From Batillaria attramentaria (taxonomy: Eukaryota > Mollusca > Gastropoda > Batillariidae): a DNA stretch of 64,000 nucleotides. The DNA lies in NCBI GenBank assembly GCA_018292915.2, contig JACVVK020000054.1, positions 1,152,501 through 1,216,500 on the forward strand, read 5' to 3'. How positions within the stretch are numbered: the stretch's first letter is position 1; each line of letters opens with the position of its first letter. The position numbers were made by a program, and so were the translations under genes. Shown here one piece after another: positions 11,801 through 23,774 of the stretch. The notes below the pieces were generated by a model that ran no database searches, was not told where the DNA came from, and saw only the letters and a program-made list of their open reading frames with translations.

Positions 11801-14800
11801 TCACATACTCCAAATAAATTTCTTGTTTCTTTTGTTGCTCAGCATAAAGCACAACTTCTCATGACAGCATTAGAGACAGCACCGATTAGGCAAATTTGGT
11901 AAGCTACAAGTTACATGAAACCTGTGTTATTGGGACATAACTGCAACAATAAGCATGTCATTGTAAACAAATGCGATTCTATTTGAGAAAATTGCCCTGT
12001 AAGTCTGTAAAGCACAGTTTCATCTCTTGCCTGCCAATGATGATTTTCAATGTTAAATTATGAGTATTCTTACTTCTGATCGAGCTGCAGTCGCGTTTTG
12101 ACTAGCCAGATAGGGTTTGTACATGTAGCAGCAGACACACCTGTAAGAAAAAGAAACAAAATTGCTTATTAAATTTAGCAAAGCTGACAGGGGATTTGGT
12201 CTAGTGGTTAAGGCATCCGACTTCGGATCCTGAGCTGCCTGGTTCGAGTCCCCGGTGGGCAGGAATATGGTTGGATGTGCAGTAGGGTTCGGTTTACCCC
12301 TGCGCCCTGCGGCATTAGCGCATTGTCCTTGAAAATCCCGCAACCGCTCTCTCTAATGAGTGTTACAAGCCGCAACGCTTTACGGTACCCGTGCGCCACC
12401 GTGGTAACATTTTTCCGTGGAGCTTGGTACATGTATAAGCCTACTGCAAAAACACACGGCGGAGAGTGGAGCGTCGTATTGTTTTCGTATGGCTGCCTGT
12501 GATTGGTCAATCACGCTTGCTTCTGTCTAATCATCAAACACTTACTTTCGCTAGCTTGTTGATTACGATTTGCTTTCTGGGAATTCTCTGGCGGACTTTG
12601 CAGAGTAATTTCAGAGGTTTTGGGCAAACTTTTGGAGTTTCTGGGCAATCATGCCTCCAAAAAAGAAATTGAAACTTGTTCCTGGGCAATCAGTCTTGTC
12701 ATTCGGTCCGCGCCCGCTCGAAACAGCTATCGAACATGAGTCTAGCAGTGTTGAGACAGAGTTGTGTGTTAGTGATACGGATCAGCCACGGGCTTCGACT
12801 TCGACTGACCAAGGTAAACTGACGAAACCTAAAACTTTTCAGACAACATGGCTAACACTATATCCATGGCTGAGATATGACTCAGATAAGGGGCACATGT
12901 ACTGTAATTTGTGTCGAAAACACGCTAAAACCAACAGCCTGGCAGCAGAGACAGATAATTTTCGTACAAGCCCCCTGACGCGCCATGTAGAGGGCAGTGA
13001 TCATCAGTTGCCCATAAATGCCCCAGCTGAAGCCGCCAACATGAAAGAGAGGCAGAAAAGTGCACTGGGTAAAAAAGAAGAAGCTGTGGTGGTGGCATTT
13101 AAAGCAATGTTTTGGTTGTGCCAAGGACTCCCTCTTCTGATACCCTAGAAAAATATCTGCCTGTCTCCCTCTTTACACACACACACACACACACACACTG
13201 AACAACTGCATACACTGACATCATCATATTTTCCAATTTCTTCCTTTCAAAAGCATTTATTATTTGTTTTGAAAAGTTACAAACGAATTATTAACCACTG
13301 TCATTGTGTGCATCTTTTTATTTTAAATCAGCTGTAATTTTCGCCACTGACAGATCGGGCCCATTGAAATTGGGAGGTAGGGGCCAAATGCCCCATGATC
13401 ATTTTTTGCCAGGCTGAACCCTGGTGCAGACTTGTTTACGGTGCCTGTCTCACCTTCATGTACACATGCACGCACAAATATCAAGTGTGCACGCTAAAAA
13501 TCCCACGTTCATCTTTCGAAGAAGAGTAGGCTGTGGCTGGTGGCATGGAAAACAGAAATACTGTCGCACACACCAGAGTGAACAGCAGGGGTGGAGGTTT
13601 GCACATAAAGTTGCGCTTAGCGGCAGCAGGCTTCCACTGCTTCGTCCTCCAGCCCTGCAGCGCCATGAGCATCTCAGTAGAGATGGATACGTGCGCCGAA
13701 AAGAAGTCTACCATACCATACCACAAATTCTTCTCACTAGTAAACAACCACCTTCAAACACTGTATATGTTGACTACAGAGATTAAAAAAACGACATCAG
13801 CATGCAATGTCATGAACTATATTGCTAAATCAAACTGTTTTGAACAAACTTCAATGTGTTAGTGCAACTGATTCAGTACTCGTTGATTATCTTCAATTTG
13901 TAACAGCCCTTCTCACAGAGCGGCCCTAAAGACTTCGCTTAGATTGTTCCAGCTATCACTTCAGCACCGCTACCATGAACAGTTTCAATATTCGGACCTA
14001 CCTGCTACCACAGCGGAACACAGATGAACAAGAGGTGTGTCCGGGATCATTACTTCATTGAGTGTGCGCTTGCTCTTGGCGTATGCTCCAAAGTAAATTG
14101 CCCTGAAAAACAGAAGACAAATGAAAAGGTAAGAATATATTTGGCAACTCGAACTATGCTGTGCACGTGCAATTAAATTATACATGCAGAAGAGAATCCT
14201 TGTATTCTACTGTGTCTAAAAAAACAATTCTGCACATCTCTGCACAAATCAAAGAACCTACGGCAACAGCACACAGTTTGTACAATGTGCAGACAATACT
14301 AGACAGAGCTTTGTTGATAGCTGCAAAATGACAATAATTAAGTTTCCACAAGTAAACCCTACAGGATCAGGCAAATTTTTATTCAATTTTCAAGGCTCTG
14401 GTCTGGTACTACTATTACTGAGTGAGCACAAGCTGCTGTACATCATACAATGTAGTAACTGGACATAAAATTAATGGAGCGTCTTATCACCTTTTGCACA
14501 CACAAACTGTAAACGCCTAAGAAATGTCTGGGCATGTAGGGGAGAGCATGGAGCAAGCGCCCCATCTGAATAACCCCACAAAATGATAAATTACACTCTT
14601 TACTGATTCCCCTGAATGCCAGTGTACAAACAGCCTGATAAGATTACACTGACACTACCACTAGTACCAGTTGTAACTTTACACTGGCTCTCTCCCAGTA
14701 AGTATACAGGGGCACAACCGATGAAACCAATTATATGGGCAATCCCAAACGCCACAATTCTCTGGCGAAATGGCGTAAAATGTAATAGTACATAATCTGA

Positions 14801-15725
14801 CTCTACAGTATCAGTCTGTGGTGTACTTTTTATGTCACAAACCACGTGACAGTTCCTGCTGACAGTTGTAAAGTACGGAGTACCGGTAGTAAATCATACA
14901 GGCCATTGCCCATAGGAGTACTGCAACTCTTACCACCCCACCCCACCCCACCCCAAGCCCTAGACTTTCTGTTGCACCTTTAAAACTAGTTCGTATAGAC
15001 AGATCTACAAACTCTATACAAATACTAGGCCTTGAAGCTGCAGGCAGATGAATCCGACTACTTAAAAACTAATCTTCGAAACATACTTTCTAGCAATCCA
15101 GTTTGCCAATCTTACCACACCACCAGTACCTGCAGTACCAGTTCTTCACATGAACCTCAAGAACTAACATTTTGAAGTCAGTACAAAAGGATGTGGGTGT
15201 CAGTACGTCGCGGTGAACAAACGTCACTTCTGACAGCAAGTTACACAACAATGTACCGCTGACCCACTGCGAGGTTTATAATCCGTGACCCAGAAACCTG
15301 AATACATTCACAATGAAGTGGTGGTACCATATGCGTCAACGTCAAGAGCTTTATGGGGAGGTAGTGGCACGTGTACAGGAGTGTGTTGAAAGTCACGTTT
15401 AACGTTCCTCAACAAAGACATTACGATATTACAGCCCTTTTTTTGGCATTGTTGCTTGTTTGTCTTAGATGACTACTGTGCTGTCTCTGACTCATGAAAC
15501 GGACCCTAAAACAATTACAAGAACTCCCACATAACAATTCACCAGGCCTGGCAACCATGAAGCGCATTTGGCTAGGATAAACCTGTTTAGGTTTAACCAG
15601 GCGTTTAACAGTAGTAATTTGCCATTTTCATTCACCCGTTTTGATTTGAACGCATCTACCCTTGATAAAGGTCCTTCATGAACACCAAGCCAGAGCAGAG
15701 ACAATCTCCTGTGCTTAGCTAAGTT

Positions 15726-15767
<42 letters not shown>

Positions 15768-18700
15768 GTGTGTGATCAGTCTTGTACTGTCAGCTGCAGG
15801 GAAACACAAGTTGTGTACGAAACCCAGGTGACGCACAAATTCATCAGGTATTTTTTTTGGCTGGCCTCTGTATCTGGCTCATGGTACTTATCTGTACCAA
15901 ACAAAAATCCAGTTACTGACTTAGGCATAGCCTATATGCTTCTAATAGATTGTACTAGAGTTACAGTTTACTGTATGTACACATATAATATGTACATTTA
16001 TTTGTACTAGAACACGTGTTATGTACTGATGTAGTCAATAGCCCAGAGACATAAATCTCACCCTGGCTACACTAGTGACTGATACCAATCAGTTCACTTA
16101 GGACAACCCCTTATAAAATGCGACTTACATAGGCAATGAGGTTCAAGGTCTTTGCATATGACACACGACACAGAAAAAAAAGTTCTCTCTTTACGTAAGT
16201 AGCATAATTTATCAATCCGACAGTACACATGTTTCTGAGGAAACTACTATCTCATAATCAAGAACTACGAAACACAGGGCTGTGTGTTTCTGTCCTTAGT
16301 CAACTGAAAACAGGTTGGGCGCTCACAGCAACAAAGGTCATTCTACTAAAGATTATATATATATATACAGCCGTATAATTATACAATGCTGGCTCAGTAT
16401 ACATACTCTCTGATTCTACTACACACAACGATGTTTCTCTCAGTTTCGCCCCATACAAGCAACTGAAGGTCAAATTCAAATTCAGTATGTGGCATGTTTG
16501 ACTGAAAATAGCTGACATTCAAAACAGACCCTGTTGTTTTCTGGCAACTACCACATTGGGGAATGTGATGCCTGGATTGTACAAAAATAACGCTGCGTGT
16601 CTACAGGCAAGAAGGTCAGGTGACAAAAGATTTTAGCATGATCGCTATTGTTTGAATGTTACACCAGGATACGTCCATTCAGCCATTTGCTCTGTGTACC
16701 CAAGGCTAAAGGAAACACACGCTGGAGAACAGCCTCAAACTATCACAGCGCCTCAATCAAGCGGAACAATACCATGTACGCTCACGCCAGTTGACAGTGA
16801 ACAGTGAACCAACAGTATCACTATCAGGCGCAACATTACCAGTGCGGCCTGCCAAATGCGCATGAACTGCAAAGATGCAGTTTGAAAAACAGAGATCTAT
16901 AACCAGTCTGACTGTCAGTCCTAACTATGAAGAAGGCTGTAATCCTACACGGCCATGCAAATGCAGCATAAGACACCCCCCATCTCTTTCTGGGCTTGCA
17001 TTTAAGTTGCAATAGTCCAAAGAAAAAGAAACTGAAGTGACTGAAGCGCCAAAGGCAAAGGTGCCCGGGAGACCCCCCCCCCCCCCCCCCCCCACCCCCC
17101 CTCCCCCCCCCCCCCCCCCCCTCCCCCCCCCCCCCCCCCCCCCCCCGAAATTTTCTTTTTGAAAAATGAGACTGAAGTCTGAGCAATTTGGTGCATTCTG
17201 GCTCCAGCATAGACCAGACTGCTACAATTTTTTTCTGCCAGAGGACAGTCTTTTGTTTTATTGTGGAGTTGGTGGTTCTGGGTTTGTTTTGTTTGTTTGT
17301 TGGTTTCTGGGGGGTTACATTCTTTTGCTGGAATCAGCTAAATAGCTGACAATTGCAAGCCCTGCCTTTTGTAAAGGTGGTTCACCCAGCACAACTACCA
17401 CCCGCCCCACCCAGCCCTACATGAAAATTAAAATAACTGTTATACTACATGTACTACTAAAGTAACAACTACCAGTAATACAGATGCTCAAAGTACTGTA
17501 CGTAAGAACTACATCTGGCCTTGAAAGCGCTGAGAAAAGTCGGTAGCAACCCTCACATGTGCACCACACTAAAACCAGGTTAATGCTGCAAGCCAAACGC
17601 TGGTGAAGATTTACTCACACAGTAACTGCTTAAACTCTGTAGTTTCTAATCTTAAAGCAGGATAACCAGAACAGAACAACTAAGCCAGTCCCTTCAACGC
17701 CGCACACCATGGTGTGGCAAGATATGATGCATGAGATAACAGAAAACAACAAGGAGCCCACTTTCCTTCTTTATCCCTGTCATATGTATACATGTACTCC
17801 TTGAGATGTTCTTGCATATCACAGAATAAAGAATTTTTACAAACTCCAACTCAGCACGATCTGAAAACTCCCAAGTCATGCTTCCACTCATGCCTAACTA
17901 CACTGCACAGCAAGAGCCTGACTCAAAAATCCATCTGTTGCCAGACAGGGAAACTTACTGCATCATTATAGGTACACTGTACATAGCGTTGCTGACCTGA
18001 GCAATTATACTGTGGTTATAGTTGTTTACAGATCACAGCAGTGGCGCCTACCTAAACTGTGTCACATCACAACAGTCCCTGAAGCTCTGGTCAAGTGTTC
18101 TGATATGTCTCAGGACAAGGTTATATATTTACAGCACTTGACTTGGAAAAAACTTACTGCATGTATTGTCATTAACTTAACTGCCTGGTCACAAAGTTCT
18201 TTCATATTACATAATTATAGCAATTTTTAAAAAAGTTTCTGGCTTCTGTGAGAATCACTCCACCCCCACCCACCCATACCCTACTGCTCTAACTTCCCCA
18301 GCTTTTGCAAGCCACACACACACACACATATATATATATACTGAAGTGACAGTATACAGGTTTTCAGCTTGATCCAGCAGGAGGAGCTGGTTTGTCAAAA
18401 CACTACATCAGCAGTTCACTACTGTGGGATTGACCTGTGTAACTCTGACAAAAGTACATGTATTATTTATTTATATATACCAAATCTACAAACCTTAATA
18501 ATTACAGACAGGTAGGGAAAGGGAACAATGTCTGGCTACATACCTTGAAGGTGCCACGCCAACGAGGTTCGGCCCAATGCCCTTGAAGAGACCCCGCACT
18601 CCCTCTGTTTGGAGGATGTGCCTGCAACAAAGTCACAACCTTGCATCAGTTTTAAGTGGAATCTAACAAAGAATTTTGATCCTACACCTGTCGGCATGTA

Positions 18701-20249
18701 GCCTTCATTTTTCTTTACCAAAATTACCCTGCACAATTATGAACTAACAAGATTTGTGTTGTTGTTAATGGTGGTGGTGGTGGTTGGTTGGTTTCTTGTT
18801 CTGGTTTGGTTTGTTGTTTTTGTTTATCGCCCCTGATCCCAAGTCAAATTACATCTGAATGTTCAAAACATTATTTTAATTACTATGTTTTTAAAGATTC
18901 ATGACCACAGAGTGACACCAAGTCTGTACTGTTTACCATTCACAGTGTCCACTTGTTTGTGTCATGATTTCTGCATTTTGGAATGGAAATTGGAATAAAG
19001 CAGCCATACCTGAGACAGGCCACAATGCCAGCAGTTTTACTCCTCCCATGTTGCAAAAGCTGGGTAGCACTGTCAACAGGAATGTTTGAGTTACATGCTG
19101 TGCACATGTGCAGCACTTGAGTCTGCTGCCATGCTAGTCGGAAGCGGGCTGGGTTGACATAGAGAAATGTGGTAGCACCAGATGACTGAAGTCGTGTCTT
19201 GACTACTTCCAACGGACAGGTCAATACTGCGCCCGCTGTTCCTCCCGCTCTGAAATGATTGGACAAAGAAATCAGTATTTACAGTTTCACCATAGTTAGT
19301 TAGTTATTTAGGGCTTTATAGGTCAAGCACAGTTTAACCATAAATTATATGTATTTAATTATCAGTACTTTTTAGTACAATGTCTTATTAATTAATAATT
19401 AAACGAGTCGAACACTCAGCCTTCGGATATATGTCCCAGAGGAGCAATCACACTAAAGCCATAAGCATGTCCAGTCATTTGTTGCATTGTAACAGGCTAA
19501 CAGCTGCTATGGACAGCAACTAGAGTTTCCAATCTTTACCTACAGGACAAGACACTGACTGGATTGGTACAGATACATATTCACAAAATGCCAAATGCAC
19601 CTGCCTATGCACTAAGCCGTTGATCAAACACACACAGTACACGCGTGTGACCCATTTTAGCCGTTCACGTGCAGCCGGGGTGAGACACTAAAAATAGATC
19701 TCCAGAAATGGAAATTCCCTGATGGATTCGGTATGCGATGACAAAAGCGTTCAAACGCAGCATCTAAACTGATGGGCTTTAAGTTTTGTCTGGCACAGTA
19801 AATTTACGAAATAAAGTGAGAAAACTGTTGAATGCTGACGTATGGTTTGGAATGTCGAGTGATAAACGACCGTATGAACTTGTCAGAGCTACGGTCTGGC
19901 TCACTTCCAGACCGCCAGAAACGTTACCACGTACACTGTTTAGATTCAATTACCACTGTCACACACGAGACACCCTCTAAGACAAGTACCACTAGTACCA
20001 ATTCACAAAACACTGAGAGGCAAAATGTTTAGCCCGTCCAGACGAATGAGTGTGTGCCTGGAGGCCATGATTGTCGGACGACGTAAACAATAAATATGTT
20101 CTTGAAAGGAAACGATTGTTGACATTGTGTAGGTACCCTGACATGTTGCATACAACGTGAATACGTTATACATACACCTTGCAACTAGTACCAATGTAAT
20201 GCACTTACCCCCCAGCGATGATATGAATCACATTTCCCTTCGGTTCCAT
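8855..20249 (-). CDS. SLC25A36: Mitochondrial pyrimidine-nucleotide carrier, SLC25A33/SLC25A36 type
   Basis: Seven coding exons on the - strand, all phases consistent: 20249-20209, 19249-19010, 18621-18544, 14102-14002, 12140-12074, 9921-9638, 9069-8855; 1026 bases, 341 residues. Mitochondrial carrier family with three repeats and signatures PLEVVK (26-31), PIWLVK (163-168) and PHEVAR (269-274). The PIW motif and stretches such as [21 protein letters not shown] and [14 protein letters not shown] are characteristic of SLC25A33/36. Known role: exchange of pyrimidine (and some purine) nucleotides across the inner mitochondrial membrane. It is about 20-30 residues longer than the human proteins; the extra length is in the first matrix loop (about 38-90, with a CTAC pair) and around 215-235 (Ser/Asn/Thr-rich). 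I cannot separate the 33 and 36 paralogues; invertebrates often have one. The start ATG opens [14 protein letters not shown], matching the family N-terminus. A nucleotide role next to GART may be chance. Confidence 0.93.
9070..9637 (-). other. Carrier intron 6
   Basis: GT-AG intron (donor at the 9637 side, acceptor CAG complementary to 9070-9072). AT-rich, with no repeat or ORF that I recognise. Confidence 0.7.
10996..11044. repeat. Short tandem repeat, about 19-base unit
   Basis: TCCTTTGTATCCCCTTT occurs three times in a row with small spacing changes, ending in an A-tract. Confidence 0.8.
11756..11842. mobile_element. Miniature inverted-repeat element, 87 bases
   Basis: CTAAGCAACAAAAGAAAC at the left end is matched by its inverted complement GTTTCTTTTGTTGCTCAG at the right end (one mismatch in 18), with about 50 bases between. 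Probably a very small MITE or a foldback fragment. Confidence 0.55.
12187..12460 (+). mobile_element. tRNA-derived SINE
   Basis: A tRNA-like head at 12187-12261 carries a pol III A box (TGGTCTAGTGG) and B box (GGTTCGAGTCC) at the usual spacing. It is followed by a non-tRNA body of about 200 bases. The head differs from the SINE family at 27.7-37.1 kb. The 3' end and any target-site duplication are not clear. Confidence 0.65.
12651..13148 (+). pseudogene. hAT/ZNF862-like zinc-finger protein fragment, broken
   Basis: An open frame of 165 codons starts MPPKKKLKL. It has a basic N-terminus, then an acidic/Ser-rich stretch, then a zinc-finger-like module (about residues 64-120): [16 protein letters not shown] at about 85-88, and H...H in [10 protein letters not shown]. 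This arrangement is typical of ZNF862/TTF-type proteins derived from hAT transposases. After AFKAMFWLC the frame runs into a stop, while another frame continues plausibly for about 15 codons, suggesting a frameshift. The catalytic and dimerisation domains are absent. It lies antisense inside an intron of the carrier gene. At 13409-13423 CCAGGCTGAACCCTG could be the right end of a hAT element; no matching left end was found. Best read as a dead transposon fragment; a domesticated exon is less likely. Confidence 0.6.
13447..13560 (+). repeat. Relic of an interspersed repeat
   Basis: The phrase AGTGTGCACGCTAAAAATCC followed by cacgttcatc and later GGAAAACAGAAATA resembles the 3' portion of SINE-like repeats I associate with gastropod genomes. 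Boundaries are unclear. Confidence 0.35.
14103..18543 (-). other. Carrier intron 3 (4.4 kb)
   Basis: The largest carrier intron. It holds a (TG)n tract (15729-15774), a long poly-C block broken only by single A/T bases (17074-17146), a (CA)n(TA)n tract near 18314-18341, and otherwise AT-rich sequence. No ORF or recognised repeat family. Confidence 0.7.
17074..17146. repeat. Poly-C block
   Basis: About 73 bases almost entirely C on the + strand, so G on the carrier's sense strand. Potential G-quadruplex in the pre-mRNA; also a region prone to assembly length error. Confidence 0.9.
18622..19009 (-). other. Carrier intron 2
   Basis: Short intron (388 bases) with GT and AG ends on the - strand. 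It contains a (GGT)n/(GTTT)n low-complexity patch near 18770-18820. Confidence 0.75.
19250..20208 (-). other. Carrier intron 1
   Basis: GT-AG intron of 959 bases between the 41-base first coding exon and the long second exon. Nothing else recognised. Confidence 0.75.
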
Positions 20250-21260
20250 GTAGACTTTACCGCAACGCTGACTGAAAACAACTGTGTACGATGTCTCGGC
20301 TGCACAAGGCTGTCAAGGGGTCAACAGCAGAATTCAGCCAATCAAGACGAACTGTGTCAGTGTCCTTGAGAATGATTGGATGGATGAGTGCGCGCCCCTA
20401 AATTTTGTCATGCAGTGAGCACGTGGACAATTCTTCGGTGGCGGTCGAGAATGTTTCATTGACTGGCCGACAGTCGACGAAGGTAGGCCTAGGCTAGTCG
20501 CGACTACGTATCTTCGGCGGACTGAGACAGCCGTACTATGTCGGTCTTCCGTCAGGATGTGTGGACACGCTTATCATAACCAGAGGCACTAAAAGGGAAG
20601 TTGTAGTCGAGAGATCTCTTCAATGTCTCACAACAAAACGTCAGTTTTACACTATACCGTCCACTGACCACCGCCGGGCGTTTGGTACCAGCCACTGAGT
20701 CGGATTGTTAATCGCAGCTAGGCTCGGCGTTGCAACAGACTGAGTAATAATTATATTGCGTACACAGAAGTTACCAGATTCATCTGGCACAAAAGCGAAA
20801 GCAGGTGAAAACCCTTGTGTTGGCCGTTTGCGTCTCTCCCGGCGCCGCCGCTGTCGGCCGGCGTCACTGAACTTGCGACTTCAATTTCCAGGTGAGATCA
20901 GTCGACGCCGGCAGCGCGGCAGCAGATCACATCACGGTCGATGGAACTGTGCTGGTTCAGTTTCCTCGATGGATGGGACATTTCAAGCCGGAACCGTTCA
21001 TACAGCAGCGGCGGAAGTCAAAACACGCTTAAAAGAACACTGCCGGAAAACTTGAGACTGAAATTTGACTGATAACTTGTGACGTGACAATGTATCGTAA
21101 GTTTCCGGCGACTCGAGTAAAGAAACAGATATTTTTTCCTACGCTTTGTCACTGTCTGCCTCCACTGACTGTTCAGTGATGAACAAACTTAGGTAAGGCA
21201 CATGCGTAACGGCCGGGCCATGTCCGCCGGACCTCACTGAGTCAGTGGCGGTATGGTTGA
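20250..21260 (-). promoter_or_regulatory. Probable 5' UTR/promoter region of the carrier gene
   Basis: The kilobase upstream of the carrier ATG is visibly richer in CpG (for example 20820-20930) than the introns and has no ORF that I trust. No TATA box was found at a convincing place. An initiation point cannot be fixed from sequence alone. Confidence 0.3.
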
Positions 21261-22058
21261 CGTCAGGTCAGTCGATCAATCGTAGCGCGGTGGGGAGGCG
21301 GGATCACGGTGGGGATGGTCACTGAAACTGTGGGTTTGTTTTCAGTTGTTGCTGTTTGGGTTTGTTTGTTTTATTTGTTTTGTTTGTTGTTTTGTTTTGT
21401 TTTTTTTGGGGGGGGGCTTTTTTTTTCCTTTGTTTTGTTGTCAGTTGTTGAATTGTTTAAATTGGTCAGTTGTTGTTTCGGCGCACGGCAACTGACCTGG
21501 AGTCAAAGTTTCAAGACGCTTGCTCAGTCGTATGTCATAATTATGCCGTGACCCTACTTCTGACCCACGTTACTAGTACAGTAACTGGACTTTAACATTC
21601 GTACACACACACCCAAACCAGACTGCAGTCAAGGACGAAAGCCAAGTCAGTGGTCAGCAGACCGTAACGACTGATCAGTCACCGACGATCATGTCACGAC
21701 CCGGCCAAGGCCGCCGGGCAACTTGAGTCCCTTTCGCTTTGAGTTGCCTCGACTGAGGTTGATTATTCAACTCAGTTTTGACTTTGTGTTGCATCAGTTT
21801 GTTCCGGTTGTGCAAATGAGTCACTTTGTTTGCTGCCGTCAGTGTGCGTTGTTTAGCATCAGTCAGTACAGCTGACAGTGGGGAAAAAATTAAAAAGTCA
21901 GTGGTCGCCGAATCAATGTTGGGAATCTGTGCTCTTGAAACTGTTTGAGGTATCAGGTTGTAACATCACAGGCCTGTGCTGCCGTAAAATGGAAAAACAA
22001 AGTAAATCCATGAAGTAACTGATTTGTGGAAACGAAACCAAGGCACTAAATTACGTCG

Positions 22059-22218
22059 ATGTCTTTCATCTTGAAATCACCCTTTTTCCCTTCATGTGAG
22101 GTCATCATAGGACTTACTGTGCTGTGCCACTATTGCACGACAGAGTTGCAAATGGAAGTAAGTCCATGAGATCATCAAAAGGAAAAAGGGGTGATTTCAA
22201 GATGATTCATGAAAGACA
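22059..22218. repeat. Imperfect foldback, arms about 57-59 bases
   Basis: The left arm (22059-22115, starting GTCTTTCATCTTGAAATCAC) and right arm (22160-22218, ending GATTTCAAGATGATTCATG plus AAAGAC) are inverse complements with a few mismatches and small gaps, around a 44-base loop. Probably a MITE fragment or a transposon-derived hairpin. Confidence 0.65.
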
Positions 22219-23115
22219 CTGCCGTAATCAGTGGCGGCCCTTTTCCTCAAATGACGTCAATGTTTTTTTGTTTTGTTTTTTGTTATTGTTTTTTTTTTTT
22301 TTTTCATTACTACACATCAGTGTCAGTAACGTTCTTGAAGGTTTCCCCGCATGATTTCGAATAACTGCACCTGCCTGGCACTATTAGGACGGTCCCCCAA
22401 TGCTTATGACCGTGCTCCTCGTGCCGCTTCACGACGGGGCGAGGACGGTTATCCTCCGTGCCGGCTGATCGGACGGATAGCCTGTGAAAACTGCTGATCA
22501 GTCTTCAGCCACGGACATTATTCCATTTTCGACTAAATTGATATACATGTACTAACAAATTACATTCATTTTGCTAAGCATGAAACGTGCCGTGTCAGTG
22601 CGGGCCACTGCACTACCACCAAGGAAGCCAACCTAGACTGACCGATACGACTGTTATGTTTACCAGAATACTAGTACGACAGGACACTGACGTGGCCGGC
22701 AAGATCGAGTTCACGCAGGCTATTCGCGGTCCAGACTGACCTTTCCACGCCATCACTGGTTGGGAAAAAGGCTATAATAAAAAATAAATAAATAAATAAA
22801 AATGACAAATGAGACAGCTATGACAGTAACAAATTAATGACAGTCAACTACAATACTGAGTAACCCACTTCAAGATGGACTAGCGTAGACGAACGCGAGT
22901 CAGTGAGTAAATACTGACTCACGTTATGGCGTACGTCCCCACTGGCAGTCTCCAAATCTTCTTTAATTTTTGTAGCTATTCTCAGATAATCTGACGGTTT
23001 CAGTGTTTGTTGTTGTTATTGTTATTGTTGTTGTTTTCAGAAAGATTGGTTGGTCATAAGTCATGTGTCGAATCATAACTGTGACCACCCACCGAAGTCA
23101 ACAGTCACTCTGAAC

Positions 23116-23175
23116 AATTCAATTCAATTCAAAATTCAAAATACTTTATTAATCTCAAAAGGGAACTTATATAGG
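23116..23175 (-). repeat. 3' tail of a non-LTR retrotransposon (fragment)
   Basis: (CAATT)n followed by ACTTTATTAATCTCAAAAGG is the reverse of a CTTTTGAGATTAATAAAGT-type tail seen at the ends of LINEs in many animals. Only the tail is present. Confidence 0.5.
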
Positions 23176-23666
23176 CAAAGATGCCGCGAACGGTGCTTTT
23201 CAGCGCTTGGTCCAGTCAGGTGGCACCCCAGTTAGCGTAAGTCACGTGTCGCTGTGCATTAGCATAATTGCGTTTTGCAGTGCATTGGTACAAGTCACGT
23301 TTTTGATTCATTTTACTGACATCATACATACATCATACGTAGGCCAGTGGCTGAATGGACCGGCAACGGACAATTGCAGTTCGTAACTGAGATTAAGTCA
23401 GTGTCATCGGGAAATCCGTCAATCTACGCCGGCACCCATGCAGTGTGCACACACACCAATGCGACGTTCGCCAGCCGGCGGTGAATTGGACAATACTCTT
23501 ACAATGGTCGACTCATAGTGAAAATACGGAATCAGTAACCGTCCGAAGCCAGCGTAACTTGACTCAGTGCATGTGTCTCCGAATCCGGCAGTCGTCAGTG
23601 CTGTTTCAGCAATATAACTGACCTAGAACGGTATTTACTCATTTCAGTTGTTCAGAACTCGTCGGT

Positions 23667-23669
<3 letters not shown>

Positions 23670-23710
<41 letters not shown>

Positions 23711-23718
23711 GCACTGTG

Positions 23719-23766
<48 letters not shown>

Positions 23767-23774
23767 CACACACA
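23670..23774. repeat. (CA)n microsatellite
   Basis: Three (CA)n blocks interrupted by a TGGCACTGTGACG spacer at 23709-23721 and by CTG. Confidence 0.9.

Larger units (their letters stand above)
9922..12073 (-). other. Carrier intron 5
   Basis: About 2.15 kb intron. It contains a poly-C run (10793-10814) followed by A-rich low complexity (10817-10900), three tandem copies of a roughly 19-base TCCTTTGTATCCCCTTT unit (10996-11044), and an 87-base inverted repeat (11756-11842). No coding signal. Confidence 0.7.
12141..14001 (-). other. Carrier intron 4 with SINE and transposase relics
   Basis: Intron of about 1.86 kb holding, on the opposite (+) strand, a tRNA-derived SINE (from 12187), a broken hAT-type zinc-finger ORF (12651-13148), an (AC)n tract (13173-13199) and a SINE-tail-like relic near 13447-13560. 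Confidence 0.7.

Noticed and set aside
12191..12262. Functional tRNA gene
   Set aside because: A and B boxes are present but the acceptor stem does not pair and a SINE body follows directly, so it is a SINE head.
23670..23774. CRISPR-like array
   Set aside because: The repeats are dinucleotide microsatellite blocks; the genome is eukaryotic.
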